Assembly: GCF_000281955.1 (NCBI RefSeq)
Contig: NZ_AKKF01000122.1
Coordinates: forward strand, 124,001-188,000
Direction of reading: 5' to 3'
Source of the DNA: Caulobacter sp. AP07
GTDB taxonomy: Bacteria; Pseudomonadota; Alphaproteobacteria; Caulobacterales; Caulobacteraceae
Length of the DNA: 64,000 bases
The notes below the pieces were generated by a model that made no database searches, was not told the origin of the DNA, and worked only from the letters and a program-made list of their open reading frames with translations. A program made the translations under genes and the position numbers. Positions 50,771 to 59,162 of this stretch are shown here, piece after piece. How positions within the stretch are numbered: the first letter of the stretch is position 1; each line of letters opens with the position of its first letter.

Positions 50771-51370
50771 ATGGCCGACATCATTCTCAACGTCGAAGTT
50801 CGCGATCGCGCCGGCACCGGCGGTTCGCGTGAAACCCGCCGCGCCGGCAAGATCCCCGGCATCCTGTACGGCGGCGAAAAGGCTCCCGTGAACATCGCGG
50901 TGAAGTCGAACGAATTCCGCAAGGCGCTCTACACCGGCAAGCTGCTCGGCCACCTGGTCACGCTGCAGCACGGCGAAGACAAGCAGTCGGTCATCGCCAA
51001 GGCGATCCAGTTCCACCCGGTCACCGACGAGCCGATCCACTTCGACCTGTTCCGCGTCGGCGAGCACCAGCTGATCAAGATCCAGGTTCCGGTCCACTTC
51101 AAGAACCACGACATCTCGGTCGGCATGAAGAAGGGCGGCTCGCTGGAGATCGTCCGTCACACCGTCGAGCTGGCCTGCCCGGCCGACGCCATCCCCGAAG
51201 AGCTGGTCATCGACCTGGCCCACCACGACATCGGCGACACCATCCGCATCTCGGAAGTGAAGCTGCCGGAAGGCGTGCGTCCGGCCCAGGACCGCGACTT
51301 CGTGATCGCCAACCTGAAGGCCTCGGCCGCCGCCCAGTCGGGCGAAGGCGACACCACCACCGAAGCCTAA
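50771..51370 (+). CDS. rplY: 50S ribosomal protein L25 (CTC form)
   Basis: The 199-residue protein has the L25 N-terminal 5S-rRNA binding domain (RAGTGGSRETRRAGKIPGILYGG) and the C-terminal CTC/TL5 domain (VPVHFKNHDISVGMKKGGSLEIVRHTVELACPADAIPEELVID). AGAGACAGAC precedes the ATG. It is followed by a terminator and then pth, the standard rplY-pth pair. Confidence 0.97.
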   Translation: MADIILNVEVRDRAGTGGSRETRRAGKIPGILYGGEKAPVNIAVKSNEFRKALYTGKLLGHLVTLQHGEDKQSVIAKAIQFHPVTDEPIHFDLFRVGEHQLIKIQVPVHFKNHDISVGMKKGGSLEIVRHTVELACPADAIPEELVIDLAHHDIGDTIRISEVKLPEGVRPAQDRDFVIANLKASAAAQSGEGDTTTEA

Positions 51371-51404
51371 GGGCCGGTGGTCGGGTTTCCGATCTGAGCT
51401 ATCG

Positions 51405-51436
51405 AAACGGGCGGGCTTAACGGCCCGCCCGTTTTG
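51405..51436 (+). terminator. Intrinsic terminator between rplY and pth
   Basis: The perfect stem ACGGGCGGGC / GCCCGCCCGT (51407-51416, 51423-51432) is followed by TTTT. Confidence 0.85.
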
Positions 51437-51466
51437 CGTTTAGGCGTTCAGTCTAGGTCTCATGCG

Positions 51467-52087
51467 ATGCTGATCCTCGCCGGTCTCGGCAATCCCGAAG
51501 CCAAGTACGAGAAGAACCGGCACAATGTCGGGTTCATGGCCGTCGACGCCATCGCCCGCAAATGGGGCACGGCGCCGTGGCGCTCGCGCTTCCAGGGCCT
51601 GGCCTGCGAGGGCCAGGTCTCGACGCCGGACGGCCCGGTCAAGCTGCTGCTGCTCAAGCCCAAGACCTTCTACAACGAGAGCGGCCGCGCCGTGGGCGAG
51701 GCGATGAAGTTCTTCAAGCTGGCTCCGACCGACGTCATCGTCTTCCACGACGAGATCGACATGGCCCCCGGCCGCTTCCGGATGAAGGCCGGCGGCGGGG
51801 CGGCGGGCAACAACGGCGTGCGCTCGATCACCAGCCAGGTGGGCGACACCTTCCGGCGCGGCCGCATCGGGGTGGGCCACCCCGGCCACAAGGACGCGGT
51901 GATGCACTACGTGCTGGGCGACTTCCACAAGGTCGAGCACCAGTGGCTGGACCCGATGCTGGACGCCATCGCCGACGCCCTGCCCTTCGCGGCGGCCGGC
52001 GACGACGAGCGCTACCAGGCCGAGGTCCTGCGCCTGGCCCCGGCCCCCAAGGCCGATCCGAAGAAGGCCGCGCGACAGGCCGACTGA
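51467..52087 (+). CDS. pth: Peptidyl-tRNA hydrolase
   Basis: The 206-residue protein has the Pth signatures LGNPEAKYEKNRHNVGFMAVD (catalytic His, Asn), LLLKPKTFYNESGRAV, VIVFHDEIDMAPGRFRMKAGGGAAGNNGVRSI, and RIGVGHPG. It recycles peptidyl-tRNA. The ATG at 51467 is 31 bp beyond the rplY terminator. Confidence 0.97.
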   Translation: MLILAGLGNPEAKYEKNRHNVGFMAVDAIARKWGTAPWRSRFQGLACEGQVSTPDGPVKLLLLKPKTFYNESGRAVGEAMKFFKLAPTDVIVFHDEIDMAPGRFRMKAGGGAAGNNGVRSITSQVGDTFRRGRIGVGHPGHKDAVMHYVLGDFHKVEHQWLDPMLDAIADALPFAAAGDDERYQAEVLRLAPAPKADPKKAARQAD

Positions 52088-52153
52088 GGGGGCGGGCGAT
52101 TGACGCCGGCCCACCGACGCGACAAACACCCAAGGTAGAGCTTGGAGTTCTCG

Positions 52154-52891
52154 ATGTTCCCCGCCATCGGCCTTTCGCTGATCTTCTCGATCGCCCTGTG
52201 CGTCCACGTGGTCCGCACGCACCAGCAGATGTACTGGCTGTGGATCATCCTGGCGTTCCAGCCGCTGGGCGGGCTGGTCTATCTGCTGGCCATCGTCGCG
52301 CCGGAATTCCTGGGCGGCAGCAAGGCCCAGCGCATGGGCCAGGCGGCCCGCAAGGCGCTGGACCCGCAACGGGAATATCGCGAGGCGACCCAGGCGGTCG
52401 ACGACGCCCCGACCGTGGGCAACCGCGCGCGCCAGGCCGCGGCCGCCACGGGCCTGGGCCGGCACGAGGAGGCCGAGCGGCTGTATGCCGAGGCGCTGCA
52501 AGGCCTGTACGCCGACGATCCGCAATTGCTGCTGGGCCGCGCCAACGCCCTGATCGAGCTGAACCGCCCCGCCGAGGCCCTGCCGCTGCTGGAAACCCTG
52601 AGCGCCCAGTCCAACGCCGCCCGCACCCCGCAGGTGGCCCTGGCCATGGGGCGCGCCTACCACGCCCTGGGCCGCGAGACCGAGGCCGACACCGCCCTGC
52701 GCTGGGCCGCCGCCCACCTGCCGGGCTTCGAGGGCATGGCGCGCTACGCCGTGTTCCTGGCCCAGGTCGGCCGCAAGGACGAGGCCCGCGAGGCCCTGGC
52801 CGAGATCGACAAGCGCCTGGCCAAGACCCACGCCCACTTCCGCAAGGAAGCCCGGGGCTGGCGCGACCTGGCGGCCGGGGCGATGGGTTAG
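52154..52891 (+). CDS. Membrane-anchored TPR protein
   Basis: The 245-residue product has two N-terminal membrane helices (IGLSLIFSIALCVHVVRTHQ, MYWLWIILAFQPLGGLVYLLAIV), like a PLD-nuclease N-terminal membrane motif. TPR-like helical pairs follow: AAATGLGRHEEAERLYAEAL, LLLGRANALIELNRPAEALPLLETL, and MGRAYHALGRETEADTALRWA. GGAG lies 6 bases before the ATG at 52154. It is likely a scaffold; partner unknown. Its stop overlaps that of the convergent holin-like gene. Confidence 0.82.
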   Translation: MFPAIGLSLIFSIALCVHVVRTHQQMYWLWIILAFQPLGGLVYLLAIVAPEFLGGSKAQRMGQAARKALDPQREYREATQAVDDAPTVGNRARQAAAATGLGRHEEAERLYAEALQGLYADDPQLLLGRANALIELNRPAEALPLLETLSAQSNAARTPQVALAMGRAYHALGRETEADTALRWAAAHLPGFEGMARYAVFLAQVGRKDEAREALAEIDKRLAKTHAHFRKEARGWRDLAAGAMG

Positions 52892-53244
52892 GTCCGCTCG
52901 CGCCCGTCGCCCAGGAACAGGTGGCCCAGCCAGCTGACCACCCCGACCACGACCGAGCCGAGGATGCCGGCCCACAGGCCATCGACCACGAAGCCCTTCA
53001 GCAGCAGGCCGACCAGGCCCAGCATCGCGGCGTTCACCACCAGCAGGAACAGCCCCAGGGTCACCAGGGTCAGCGGCAGGGTGAGCAGGAAGACCACGGG
53101 CCGGACCACGGCGTTGACGATCCCCAGCAGGACGGCGGCGGCCAGCAGGCTGCCCCAGCTGCGCACCTCGATGCCCGGCACGATCTCGGACGCCAGCCAG
53201 AGGCCCAGCGCCGCGATCAGGGCGCGGATGATGAAACGCGTCAT
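52888..53244 (-). CDS. Phage holin family IV-type membrane protein
   Basis: The 118-residue protein has four hydrophobic segments and the pattern of the Mycobacterial 4 TMS holin superfamily: LAAAVLLGIVNAVVRPVVFLLTLPLTLVTLGLFLLVVNAAMLGLVG. Such proteins are common in bacteria outside phages and their role is not settled. The ATG at 53244 (MTRFIIRALIAALG) is chosen. Confidence 0.88.
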   Translation of the reverse strand: MTRFIIRALIAALGLWLASEIVPGIEVRSWGSLLAAAVLLGIVNAVVRPVVFLLTLPLTLVTLGLFLLVVNAAMLGLVGLLLKGFVVDGLWAGILGSVVVGVVSWLGHLFLGDGRERT

Positions 53245-53615
53245 GCGACGACTCCGTGGTTCTTCAAGCGCGGCCATTAGAGGAGCACGACGCGGACGCG
53301 GGCAAGGCCTCCGTTTTCGACCGGCCGGAACGGCGCGCTGCGCGTCGCGGATTCCGCGCGGCCGAGGGGCGGTTTCCCGAACGTAAGGCGCGCCCCAGCA
53401 GCTCTGACGGCCTCCATAGAATTTTGGCCTTGAAAAAGTGAGAATGAACGTTCATTCTCACTTTCGGAAGGTCCAATACCCGAGTCCGGGTGTCGGACAT
53501 TACAAATGCGTTATCGACCTTACCTTCGCCGCAACGCGTTCCTATCTGACCCATTGTAGATGGGGATGGTGGCGCGCGGTCCGCGTGCGGGTCCGTACCA
53601 AGGGGATAGTTTTCT
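53245..53615. promoter_or_regulatory. rpoH upstream region with a 28-bp perfect palindrome
   Basis: This 371-bp gap has no gene. A perfect palindrome occupies 53437-53464 (centre GAATGAACGTTCATTC). The sequence CTTGAAA, equal to the heat-shock sigma -35 consensus, lies at 53429-53435 directly before it; CATTCT at 53453-53458 would be 17 bases from TTGAAA. The palindrome core resembles TetR-family operators. AAGGGGATAG precedes the rpoH ATG. Confidence 0.6.
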
Positions 53616-54503
53616 ATGGCCGTGAATTCACTATCGGTGATGTCGCCGGATGGCGGCCTGTCGCGTTACCTCACCGAAATCCGCAAGTTCCCGATGCTGC
53701 CCAAGGACGAGGAGTTCATGCTCGCCCAGCGTTGGAAAGAGCATCAGGACAGCGAAGCCGCCCACAAGATGGTGACGAGCCATCTGCGCCTGGTGGCCAA
53801 GATCGCCATGGGCTATCGCGGCTACGGCCTGCCGATCGGCGAGGTGATCTCCGAGGGCAATGTCGGCCTGATGCAGGCCGTCAAGAAGTTCGAGCCCGAC
53901 AAGGGCTTCCGCCTGGCCACCTACGCCATGTGGTGGATCCGCGCCTCGATCCAGGAATACATCCTGCGCTCGTGGTCGCTGGTGAAGATGGGCACGACGG
54001 CCGCGCAGAAGAAGCTGTTCTTCAACCTGCGCAAGGCCAAGAGCCAGATCGCCGCCTTCCAGGACGGCGACCTGCGCCCCGACCAGGTCGACTACATCGC
54101 CACCAAGCTGGGCGTGCTGGACAGCGAGGTCATCTCGATGAACCGCCGCCTGTCGGGCCCCGACGCCTCGCTGAACGCCCCGCTGCGTTCGGACAGCGAG
54201 AGCGAGTGGCAGGACTGGCTGGCCGACGACAACCAGGTCAGCCAGGAGACCGCGGTCGCCGAGAGCCAGGAAAAGTCCATGCGCATGGGCCTGCTCGAGG
54301 AGGCCATGGTCGAACTCACCGACCGTGAGCGCCACATCCTCACCGAGCGGCGCCTGAAGGACGACCCGACCACCCTGGAAGACCTGGCCACCGAATACGG
54401 CGTCAGCCGCGAGCGGGTGCGCCAGATCGAGGTCCGGGCGTTCGAGAAGCTGCAGAAGTCGATGCGCGAAGCCGCCATCGCCAAGAACATGGTCGAAGCG
54501 TAA
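53616..54503 (+). CDS. rpoH: RNA polymerase heat-shock sigma factor RpoH (sigma-32)
   Basis: The 295-residue protein has region 2 (HLRLVAKIAMGYRGYGLPIGEVISEGNVGLMQAV, FRLATYAMWWIRASIQEYILRSWSLVK), the RpoH box QKKLFFNLRKAK, and region 4 (ILTERRLKDDPTTLEDLATEYGVSRERVRQIEVRAFEKLQ). It directs heat-shock gene transcription. The RpoH box distinguishes it from other sigma-70 members. It is followed by a strong terminator. Confidence 0.97.
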   Translation: MAVNSLSVMSPDGGLSRYLTEIRKFPMLPKDEEFMLAQRWKEHQDSEAAHKMVTSHLRLVAKIAMGYRGYGLPIGEVISEGNVGLMQAVKKFEPDKGFRLATYAMWWIRASIQEYILRSWSLVKMGTTAAQKKLFFNLRKAKSQIAAFQDGDLRPDQVDYIATKLGVLDSEVISMNRRLSGPDASLNAPLRSDSESEWQDWLADDNQVSQETAVAESQEKSMRMGLLEEAMVELTDRERHILTERRLKDDPTTLEDLATEYGVSRERVRQIEVRAFEKLQKSMREAAIAKNMVEA

Positions 54504-54528
54504 ACCGCTTGGATCTGAACGACTGGAG

Positions 54529-54559
54529 CGCCCCGGATCGCAAGGTCCGGGGCGTTTTT
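54529..54559 (+). terminator. Intrinsic terminator of rpoH
   Basis: The stem CGCCCCGGA / TCCGGGGCG (54529-54537, 54546-54554) is followed by TTTTT. It ends 2 bp before the next ATG, so the following gene must have little or no leader, or be read through. Confidence 0.9.
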
Positions 54560-54561
54560 CG

Positions 54562-55263
54562 ATGACCGATCCCCGCCCTCAACTGATCCTCCTGCCCGGC
54601 CTCCTGAACGATGCCGAGCTTTGGCGCGACCAGATCGCGGGCCTGGCCGACGTCGCCCGCTGCGCGGTGGCCGATCTCACCCAGGGCGCGACCCTGGCCG
54701 AACTGGCGGAGTCGGTGCTGGCGAGGGCCGAGCCGACCTTCGCCCTGGCCGGCTTCTCGATGGGCGGCTATGTCGCCCAGGAGATCGCCCGCCAGGCGCC
54801 CGAGCGCATCGAACGCCTGGCCCTGCTCGACACCTCCATCCGCGCCGACACCCCCGAGCGCGCCGCCCAGCGGCGGGCCCTGAACGCGGCGGCCCAGCGC
54901 CCGGGCCAGTTCCTGGGGATCACCGAGCGCATCCTGGCCAGCTACATCGACCCTTCGCGGCTCGACGACGAAGACCTGACCAGCCGCATCCAGGCCATGA
55001 CCCAGCGCCTGGGCCGCGAGGTCTTCCTGCGCCAGAACGCCCTGGAGCGCTTCGACGGCGCAGCGGCGCTGCGGGCGCTGAACAAGCCGATCCAGATCAT
55101 CTGCGGCGAGAACGACGCCATCACCCCGGTCGAGGGCCATCGCGAGATGGCCCGGGCGATCGGCTGCACGCACCTGCTGGTCATCCCCGGGGCCGGCCAC
55201 ATGACGCCGATGGAGGCCCCCGAGGCGGTCAACCAGGCCCTGCGCCGGTGGCTGGCGCGCTAA
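54562..55263 (+). CDS. Alpha/beta hydrolase
   Basis: The 233-residue protein has LILLPGLLNDAELW (oxyanion region), the nucleophile elbow GFSMGGY, Asp in CGENDAITP, and His in GAGHMTPME. It has no signal peptide. Its substrate is unknown. It begins right after the rpoH terminator with no visible ribosome-binding site; GTTTTTCG precedes the ATG. Confidence 0.88.
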   Translation: MTDPRPQLILLPGLLNDAELWRDQIAGLADVARCAVADLTQGATLAELAESVLARAEPTFALAGFSMGGYVAQEIARQAPERIERLALLDTSIRADTPERAAQRRALNAAAQRPGQFLGITERILASYIDPSRLDDEDLTSRIQAMTQRLGREVFLRQNALERFDGAAALRALNKPIQIICGENDAITPVEGHREMARAIGCTHLLVIPGAGHMTPMEAPEAVNQALRRWLAR

Positions 55264-55390
55264 GGGTTCGAACGCGTTTGGAGTCCCCTACCCGTGTCAT
55301 CCCGGCTGGCGCGGCCGCTGAACCGAGACGCCGCCACACTGACGATTCACGCACGGTTCTTCCGCCCCGGGCAGCAAAACCGCCACAAAA

Positions 55391-55408
55391 CTGTCAGCGA
55401 AACATCAC
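55391..55408 (+). promoter_or_regulatory. Possible PhoB box upstream of the TonB receptor
   Basis: CTGTCAGCGAAACATCAC has a good left half (CTGTCA) and a weak right half with the 11-base phasing of alphaproteobacterial Pho boxes. It lies about 95 bp before the ATG. Low confidence. Confidence 0.25.
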
Positions 55409-55501
55409 TGGTCGCCGGATTGCGGCGAAACTATGCCCCTCCCCGTGATGACAACGTGCGGTCGATCCCGAATCCGGGACGCCCGCCTGGGGGATGTTCC
55501 G

Positions 55502-57799
55502 ATGAAGAAGACCGCTCTGTTCGCCCTGGCGGCGTTCGCGCCCCTGGCCCTGGCCGTCGCGGCCCCGGCCGGCGTCTGGGCCGCCGAGGTCGATGCGCCG
55601 ATCGCCACCGCCGCCGAAGCGCCGGTCACGGCCTCCGAGGTCGTCGTCCAGGCCCAGATCGCCTACCGCAACCGCACGGAAGGCGCCGCGCCGGTCCTCG
55701 ACTACGGCCTGGACTACTTCCAGCGCTTCGAGCCGCTGACCGCCGGCGACGCCCTCAAGCGCGTGCCCAGCGTGGCCTTCCTGTCGGACGTGCTGGAATC
55801 GGACGGCGTGCGCCTGCGCGGCCTCGACCCCGGCTACACCCAGATCCTGATCAACGGCGAGAAGGTGCCGGGATCGAGCGTCGACCGCTCGTTCTTCGTC
55901 GACCGCATCCCGGCCGAGCTGATCGAACGCATCGAGGTGGTGCGCAGCGCCTCGGCCAACCGCAGCGGCGACGCCGTGGCCGGGGCTCTGAACATCGTCC
56001 TGCGTGACGCCTACTCCCTGAACGGCGGCTTCGTCCGGGCCGGCGCGCTGTCGTTCAACGACGGCCGCATCCGCGAAACCCTGGGCGGCGTGTGGGGCGG
56101 CCAGGTCGGCCCCGGCCGCCTGCTGCTGGGCGCCAACCTGCAGGGTCGGCGCAACCCCAAGGAAAAGACCAGCCTGCGCTACACCCAGCCGCCGGCCGGC
56201 GCGGCCAACTTCGTCAACCGCGAAGACCAGACCGACCTGCGCGACGGCACCGACTATTCGTTCAACGCCAGCTACAAGACCCCGCTGGCCGGCGGCGACC
56301 TCGACCTGAGCGCCTTCTACGTCAAGACCGACCGCACCCAGGACGAACGCTCGCTGGAATACAACACCGCCACCGGCGGCAATCCGGCCCCGATCGTGTT
56401 CGGCAAGACCACGGGCGGCAACCTGCTGACCGTCAACGCCCAGATCGTCGACATCGAGCAGGAAAACACCACGCTGTCAGGCAAGTACGCGCACGAGATG
56501 TTCGGCGGCCTGACCAAGTTCAAGCTCGGCTACGCCCGCTTCACCGAGTCGGATTTCGACCGCGAGGACGACACCGACTACAACCGGGCCAAGCCGCGCA
56601 ACACCCTGGACCGTACGATCACCGACATCGAGGACAACGAGACCTCGGCCGCGATCGAGCACCAGCGCGACCTGGGCGCCGCCAAGCTGGAACTGGGCGT
56701 CCAGTACCAGAAGAAGGACCGCGACACCTCGATCACCTCGGTCCGCAACCGCTTCAACATCGGCGCGGTCAATCCGAACAACCCGTTCGTCCCGGTCGAG
56801 GGCGGCCTGAACACCGTCGAGGAAACCCGCATCGACCCCTATGCGATGCTGTCGGGCAAGTCGGGTCCCCTCAAGTGGGAGGCGGGCCTGCGCTATGAGA
56901 CCACCGACGTCAGCATCGAGGATCGCAGCCCCAGTGTCGCCGCCGCCGACCGCGACAGCGACACCGACTACGCCGTCCTGCTGCCGTCGGCCCACCTGCG
57001 CTGGAGCCTGTCGTCCAGCGACCGGATCAGCGCCTCGGTGGCCCGCACCGTGCGTCGCCCCGGCTTCGACCAGCTGTCGCCGGCCCGACTGAACGAGGAA
57101 TACGGCGACAACGATTTCGTCGGCAATCCCGACCTCAAGCCGGAAAAGGCCTGGGGCCTGGACGTCGGCTATGAGCGCCGCCTGGGCGCGCGCGGCGTGG
57201 CCGGGGTCAACGTCTTCTATCGCGACGTCACCGACCTGATCGAGCTGGCCAGCACCAACCTGGTCCCCTCGGCCGGCGCTCCGGCCCAGGTCCTGCAGCC
57301 GCGCAACGTCGGCGACGGCGGCGTCTGGGGCGTGGAGTTCGACCTCTCGACCCCGCTGACGGTGATCGGCCTGGAGAACACCGGCGTGTTCTTCAACTAC
57401 TCGTGGCTCGACAGCGACATCGACGACACCTTCGGTAGCCGCCGGTTCAACGACCAGTCGAAATACGTGCTGAACGTCGGCTTCATCCAGGACCTTCCCG
57501 AGGTGGGCGGCGCCTTCGGGGCCAGCTACCGCAAGCAGGGCGAGGCCTATGGCCGCCTGATCGGCGAGGAGGTCACCACCACCTACGGCGCCGACCTCGA
57601 GATCTTCGTGGAAAAGCGCATCGGCGACCGCTTCACCCTGCGCCTGACGGGATCGAACCTGCTGAACGCCAAGAAGAAGGAAACCTTCGACAAGTTCGAC
57701 AGCACGGCCGACCAGCGGGCGCGCAAGTACGCCGAATACGAGCTGGAGCAGGAAGAGGCCGGCCCGGTCTACCAGCTGATCGCCCGCCTGGCCTTCTAG
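55502..57799 (+). CDS. TonB-dependent outer-membrane receptor
   Basis: The 765-residue protein has a signal peptide (LFALAAFAPLALAVAAPAGVWA), a plug domain (DALKRVPSVAFLSDVL ... GVRLRGLDPGYTQILINGEKVPG ... ERIEVVRSASANRSGDAVAGALNIVL) and a C-terminal beta barrel ending in Phe (QLIARLAF). It takes up a substrate across the outer membrane using TonB energy. There is no N-terminal signalling domain. Substrate unknown; no siderophore genes are near. A 14-bp-stem terminator follows. Confidence 0.94.
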   Translation: MKKTALFALAAFAPLALAVAAPAGVWAAEVDAPIATAAEAPVTASEVVVQAQIAYRNRTEGAAPVLDYGLDYFQRFEPLTAGDALKRVPSVAFLSDVLESDGVRLRGLDPGYTQILINGEKVPGSSVDRSFFVDRIPAELIERIEVVRSASANRSGDAVAGALNIVLRDAYSLNGGFVRAGALSFNDGRIRETLGGVWGGQVGPGRLLLGANLQGRRNPKEKTSLRYTQPPAGAANFVNREDQTDLRDGTDYSFNASYKTPLAGGDLDLSAFYVKTDRTQDERSLEYNTATGGNPAPIVFGKTTGGNLLTVNAQIVDIEQENTTLSGKYAHEMFGGLTKFKLGYARFTESDFDREDDTDYNRAKPRNTLDRTITDIEDNETSAAIEHQRDLGAAKLELGVQYQKKDRDTSITSVRNRFNIGAVNPNNPFVPVEGGLNTVEETRIDPYAMLSGKSGPLKWEAGLRYETTDVSIEDRSPSVAAADRDSDTDYAVLLPSAHLRWSLSSSDRISASVARTVRRPGFDQLSPARLNEEYGDNDFVGNPDLKPEKAWGLDVGYERRLGARGVAGVNVFYRDVTDLIELASTNLVPSAGAPAQVLQPRNVGDGGVWGVEFDLSTPLTVIGLENTGVFFNYSWLDSDIDDTFGSRRFNDQSKYVLNVGFIQDLPEVGGAFGASYRKQGEAYGRLIGEEVTTTYGADLEIFVEKRIGDRFTLRLTGSNLLNAKKKETFDKFDSTADQRARKYAEYELEQEEAGPVYQLIARLAF

Positions 57800-57820
57800 G
57801 GCGACGGCGACGGAAACGCG

Positions 57821-57853
57821 AAAGGGCGGCGTTCGCGAGAACGCCGCCCTTTC
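57821..57853 (+). terminator. Intrinsic terminator of the TonB receptor gene
   Basis: A 14-bp perfect stem AAAGGGCGGCGTTC / GAACGCCGCCCTTT (57821-57834, 57839-57852) has a GCGA tetraloop. It can act on both strands. Confidence 0.85.
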
Positions 57854-57874
57854 AACATCCAGAGCCAAGAAGGC

Positions 57875-57981
57875 TGTCATCCCGGACGAGCGCGCAGCGC
57901 GAAGATCCGGGACCGACGCGTGAACTCGGCGCTTCCGGCGGTCCCGGATCGGCGGCCCTGCGGGCCTTGTCCGGGATGACA
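57875..57981. repeat. GTCATCCCGGAC-type inverted repeat element
   Basis: The ends TGTCATCCCGGAC (57875-57887) and GTCCGGGATGACA (57969-57981) are perfect inverted repeats; an inner pair GATCCGGGACC / GGTCCCGGATC (57904-57914, 57940-57950) is also perfect. It is one of a family with GTCATC...GATGAC termini; a relative is at 59001. Confidence 0.85.
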
Positions 57982-58010
57982 ACGGTGAGTGCGGGTAGAA
58001 AGCTCGAACC

Positions 58011-58811
58011 CTACGCCACCCGCCCCGTGTCCTCGGCCATGAACACCATCAGCGAGTCGATGCGCTTGACCAGTTCCTGGCGGCCCAGGGTCTCGGCGGT
58101 GGGGCCGGCCGTGCAGGCTTCCAGAGCCTCGGCGGCCTGGACCAGGCGCGGTTCGTTGACCAGCACCCCGACCTTCTTGAGTTCGACCGCCTGGGCGGCC
58201 AGGGCCCGGCGGGCCTGGTTGGGGTCGGTGTCGAGCGCCGTGGCCGCCGACTTGACGATGCGCAGGGCCTGGGAAAGGCGGGCGGCGGGCGTGCCGGCCC
58301 CGTCGGCCTTGCGCTTGCGCGGGCCCTTGTATTCGGCCGAGTTGAACCGTCGCCGGTCGGGGCCGACATACTGCACCGCTTCGACCCAGTCGCGCGGCTT
58401 CAGCGTCACCGCCTCCAGCCGCCGCTCCAGGTCCTTGATCGTGAACGGCTTGCGCATGAACTCGTGAATGCCGGCGTCGCGCGCCCCGAAGATCGCCTCG
58501 GCGGTGGCCTCGGCGGTGCACATGACGATCGGGTTCTCGCGGCAGGCCAGGTCGCTGCGGCGGATCTTGCGGGCCAGGGCCAGGCCGTCGCAGCCGTGGG
58601 AGGCGTGCTCGACGAAGATCAGCAGCGGATCGACGGTCCGGGCCATCGACCAGCCGGCCTCGATCGACGCAGCGTGGAAGATCTGGACGTTGCCCACGTG
58701 GCGCAGTTGGTCGGCCAGCAGGCGCACGGCCGCAGTGTTCGGATCGACGACCAGCACGCGCTGCATCTTCGCCGCCACACGCTGCAAGGTGCGAATATTG
58801 CCGTCGAACAC
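58011..58811 (-). CDS. Degenerate response-regulator receiver protein with helical C-terminus
   Basis: The 266-residue protein starts at GTG (58811), with ATG 58766 (MQRVLVVDPN) as alternative. Residues 16-140 form a receiver-like fold: RVLVVDPNTAAVRLLADQLR, LLIFVEHASHGCDGLALARKIR, and the conserved Lys121 in FMRKPF. The phospho-acceptor Asp is replaced by Glu68, and the N-terminal acidic pair by Val-Asp-Pro. The C-terminal about 125 residues are helical, with a WVEAVQYVGPDRRRFNSAEYKGPRKRK linker. A Glu there often mimics the phosphorylated state. It is flanked by two GTCATC repeats. Confidence 0.82.
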   Translation of the reverse strand: MFDGNIRTLQRVAAKMQRVLVVDPNTAAVRLLADQLRHVGNVQIFHAASIEAGWSMARTVDPLLIFVEHASHGCDGLALARKIRRSDLACRENPIVMCTAEATAEAIFGARDAGIHEFMRKPFTIKDLERRLEAVTLKPRDWVEAVQYVGPDRRRFNSAEYKGPRKRKADGAGTPAARLSQALRIVKSAATALDTDPNQARRALAAQAVELKKVGVLVNEPRLVQAAEALEACTAGPTAETLGRQELVKRIDSLMVFMAEDTGRVA

Positions 58812-59162
58812 GGGACCGGGGACTCCAACTGTAACCGGCCGTCACATTAGGGGGACGATCGTAAAAATCCACTTGATGGCGCGCGGCCGCGACAGATTAT
58901 CGTCGGGTCATGGCGTCGCAGGGGCGAAACCGGCCCCTGGATCGCCGTGGACGATTGGCTGCCCCAAGCGCTGGGAGCGCTTCTTCAACTCAAAAATTCC
59001 GTCATCACCCGCTTTATGCGGGTGACCCAAGCGGCGGTGGACATAGCGTCGGACTCTGCTTGGGTCCCCCGAACAAGTCGGGGGATGACGACTGTGGATG
59101 GGCTTGGGCGCCAGACTGTCCGCGGACGTGTAATCGCTCCATCGGGCCAACTGCCCACAGCC
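58812..59162. other. Intergenic region of 351 bp holding a repeat
   Basis: There is no convincing gene. The right part holds the GTCATC-type element at 59001-59089; the left part, next to the divergently placed GTG of the receiver gene, should carry its promoter but no clear elements were seen. Confidence 0.6.
59001..59089. repeat. GTCATC...GATGAC repeat element
   Basis: GTCATC at 59001 and GATGAC at 59084-59089 form the ends. Inner hairpins TCACCCGC/GCGGGTGA and CCCCCGAACAAGTCGGGGG, plus the distant pair ACCCAAGC/GCTTGGGT, give the same nested plan as 57875-57981. Confidence 0.7.

Noticed and set aside
53438-54328. Plus-strand frame starting in the rpoH palindrome
   Set aside because: Runs in a shifted frame through rpoH; no ribosome site and low-complexity translation.
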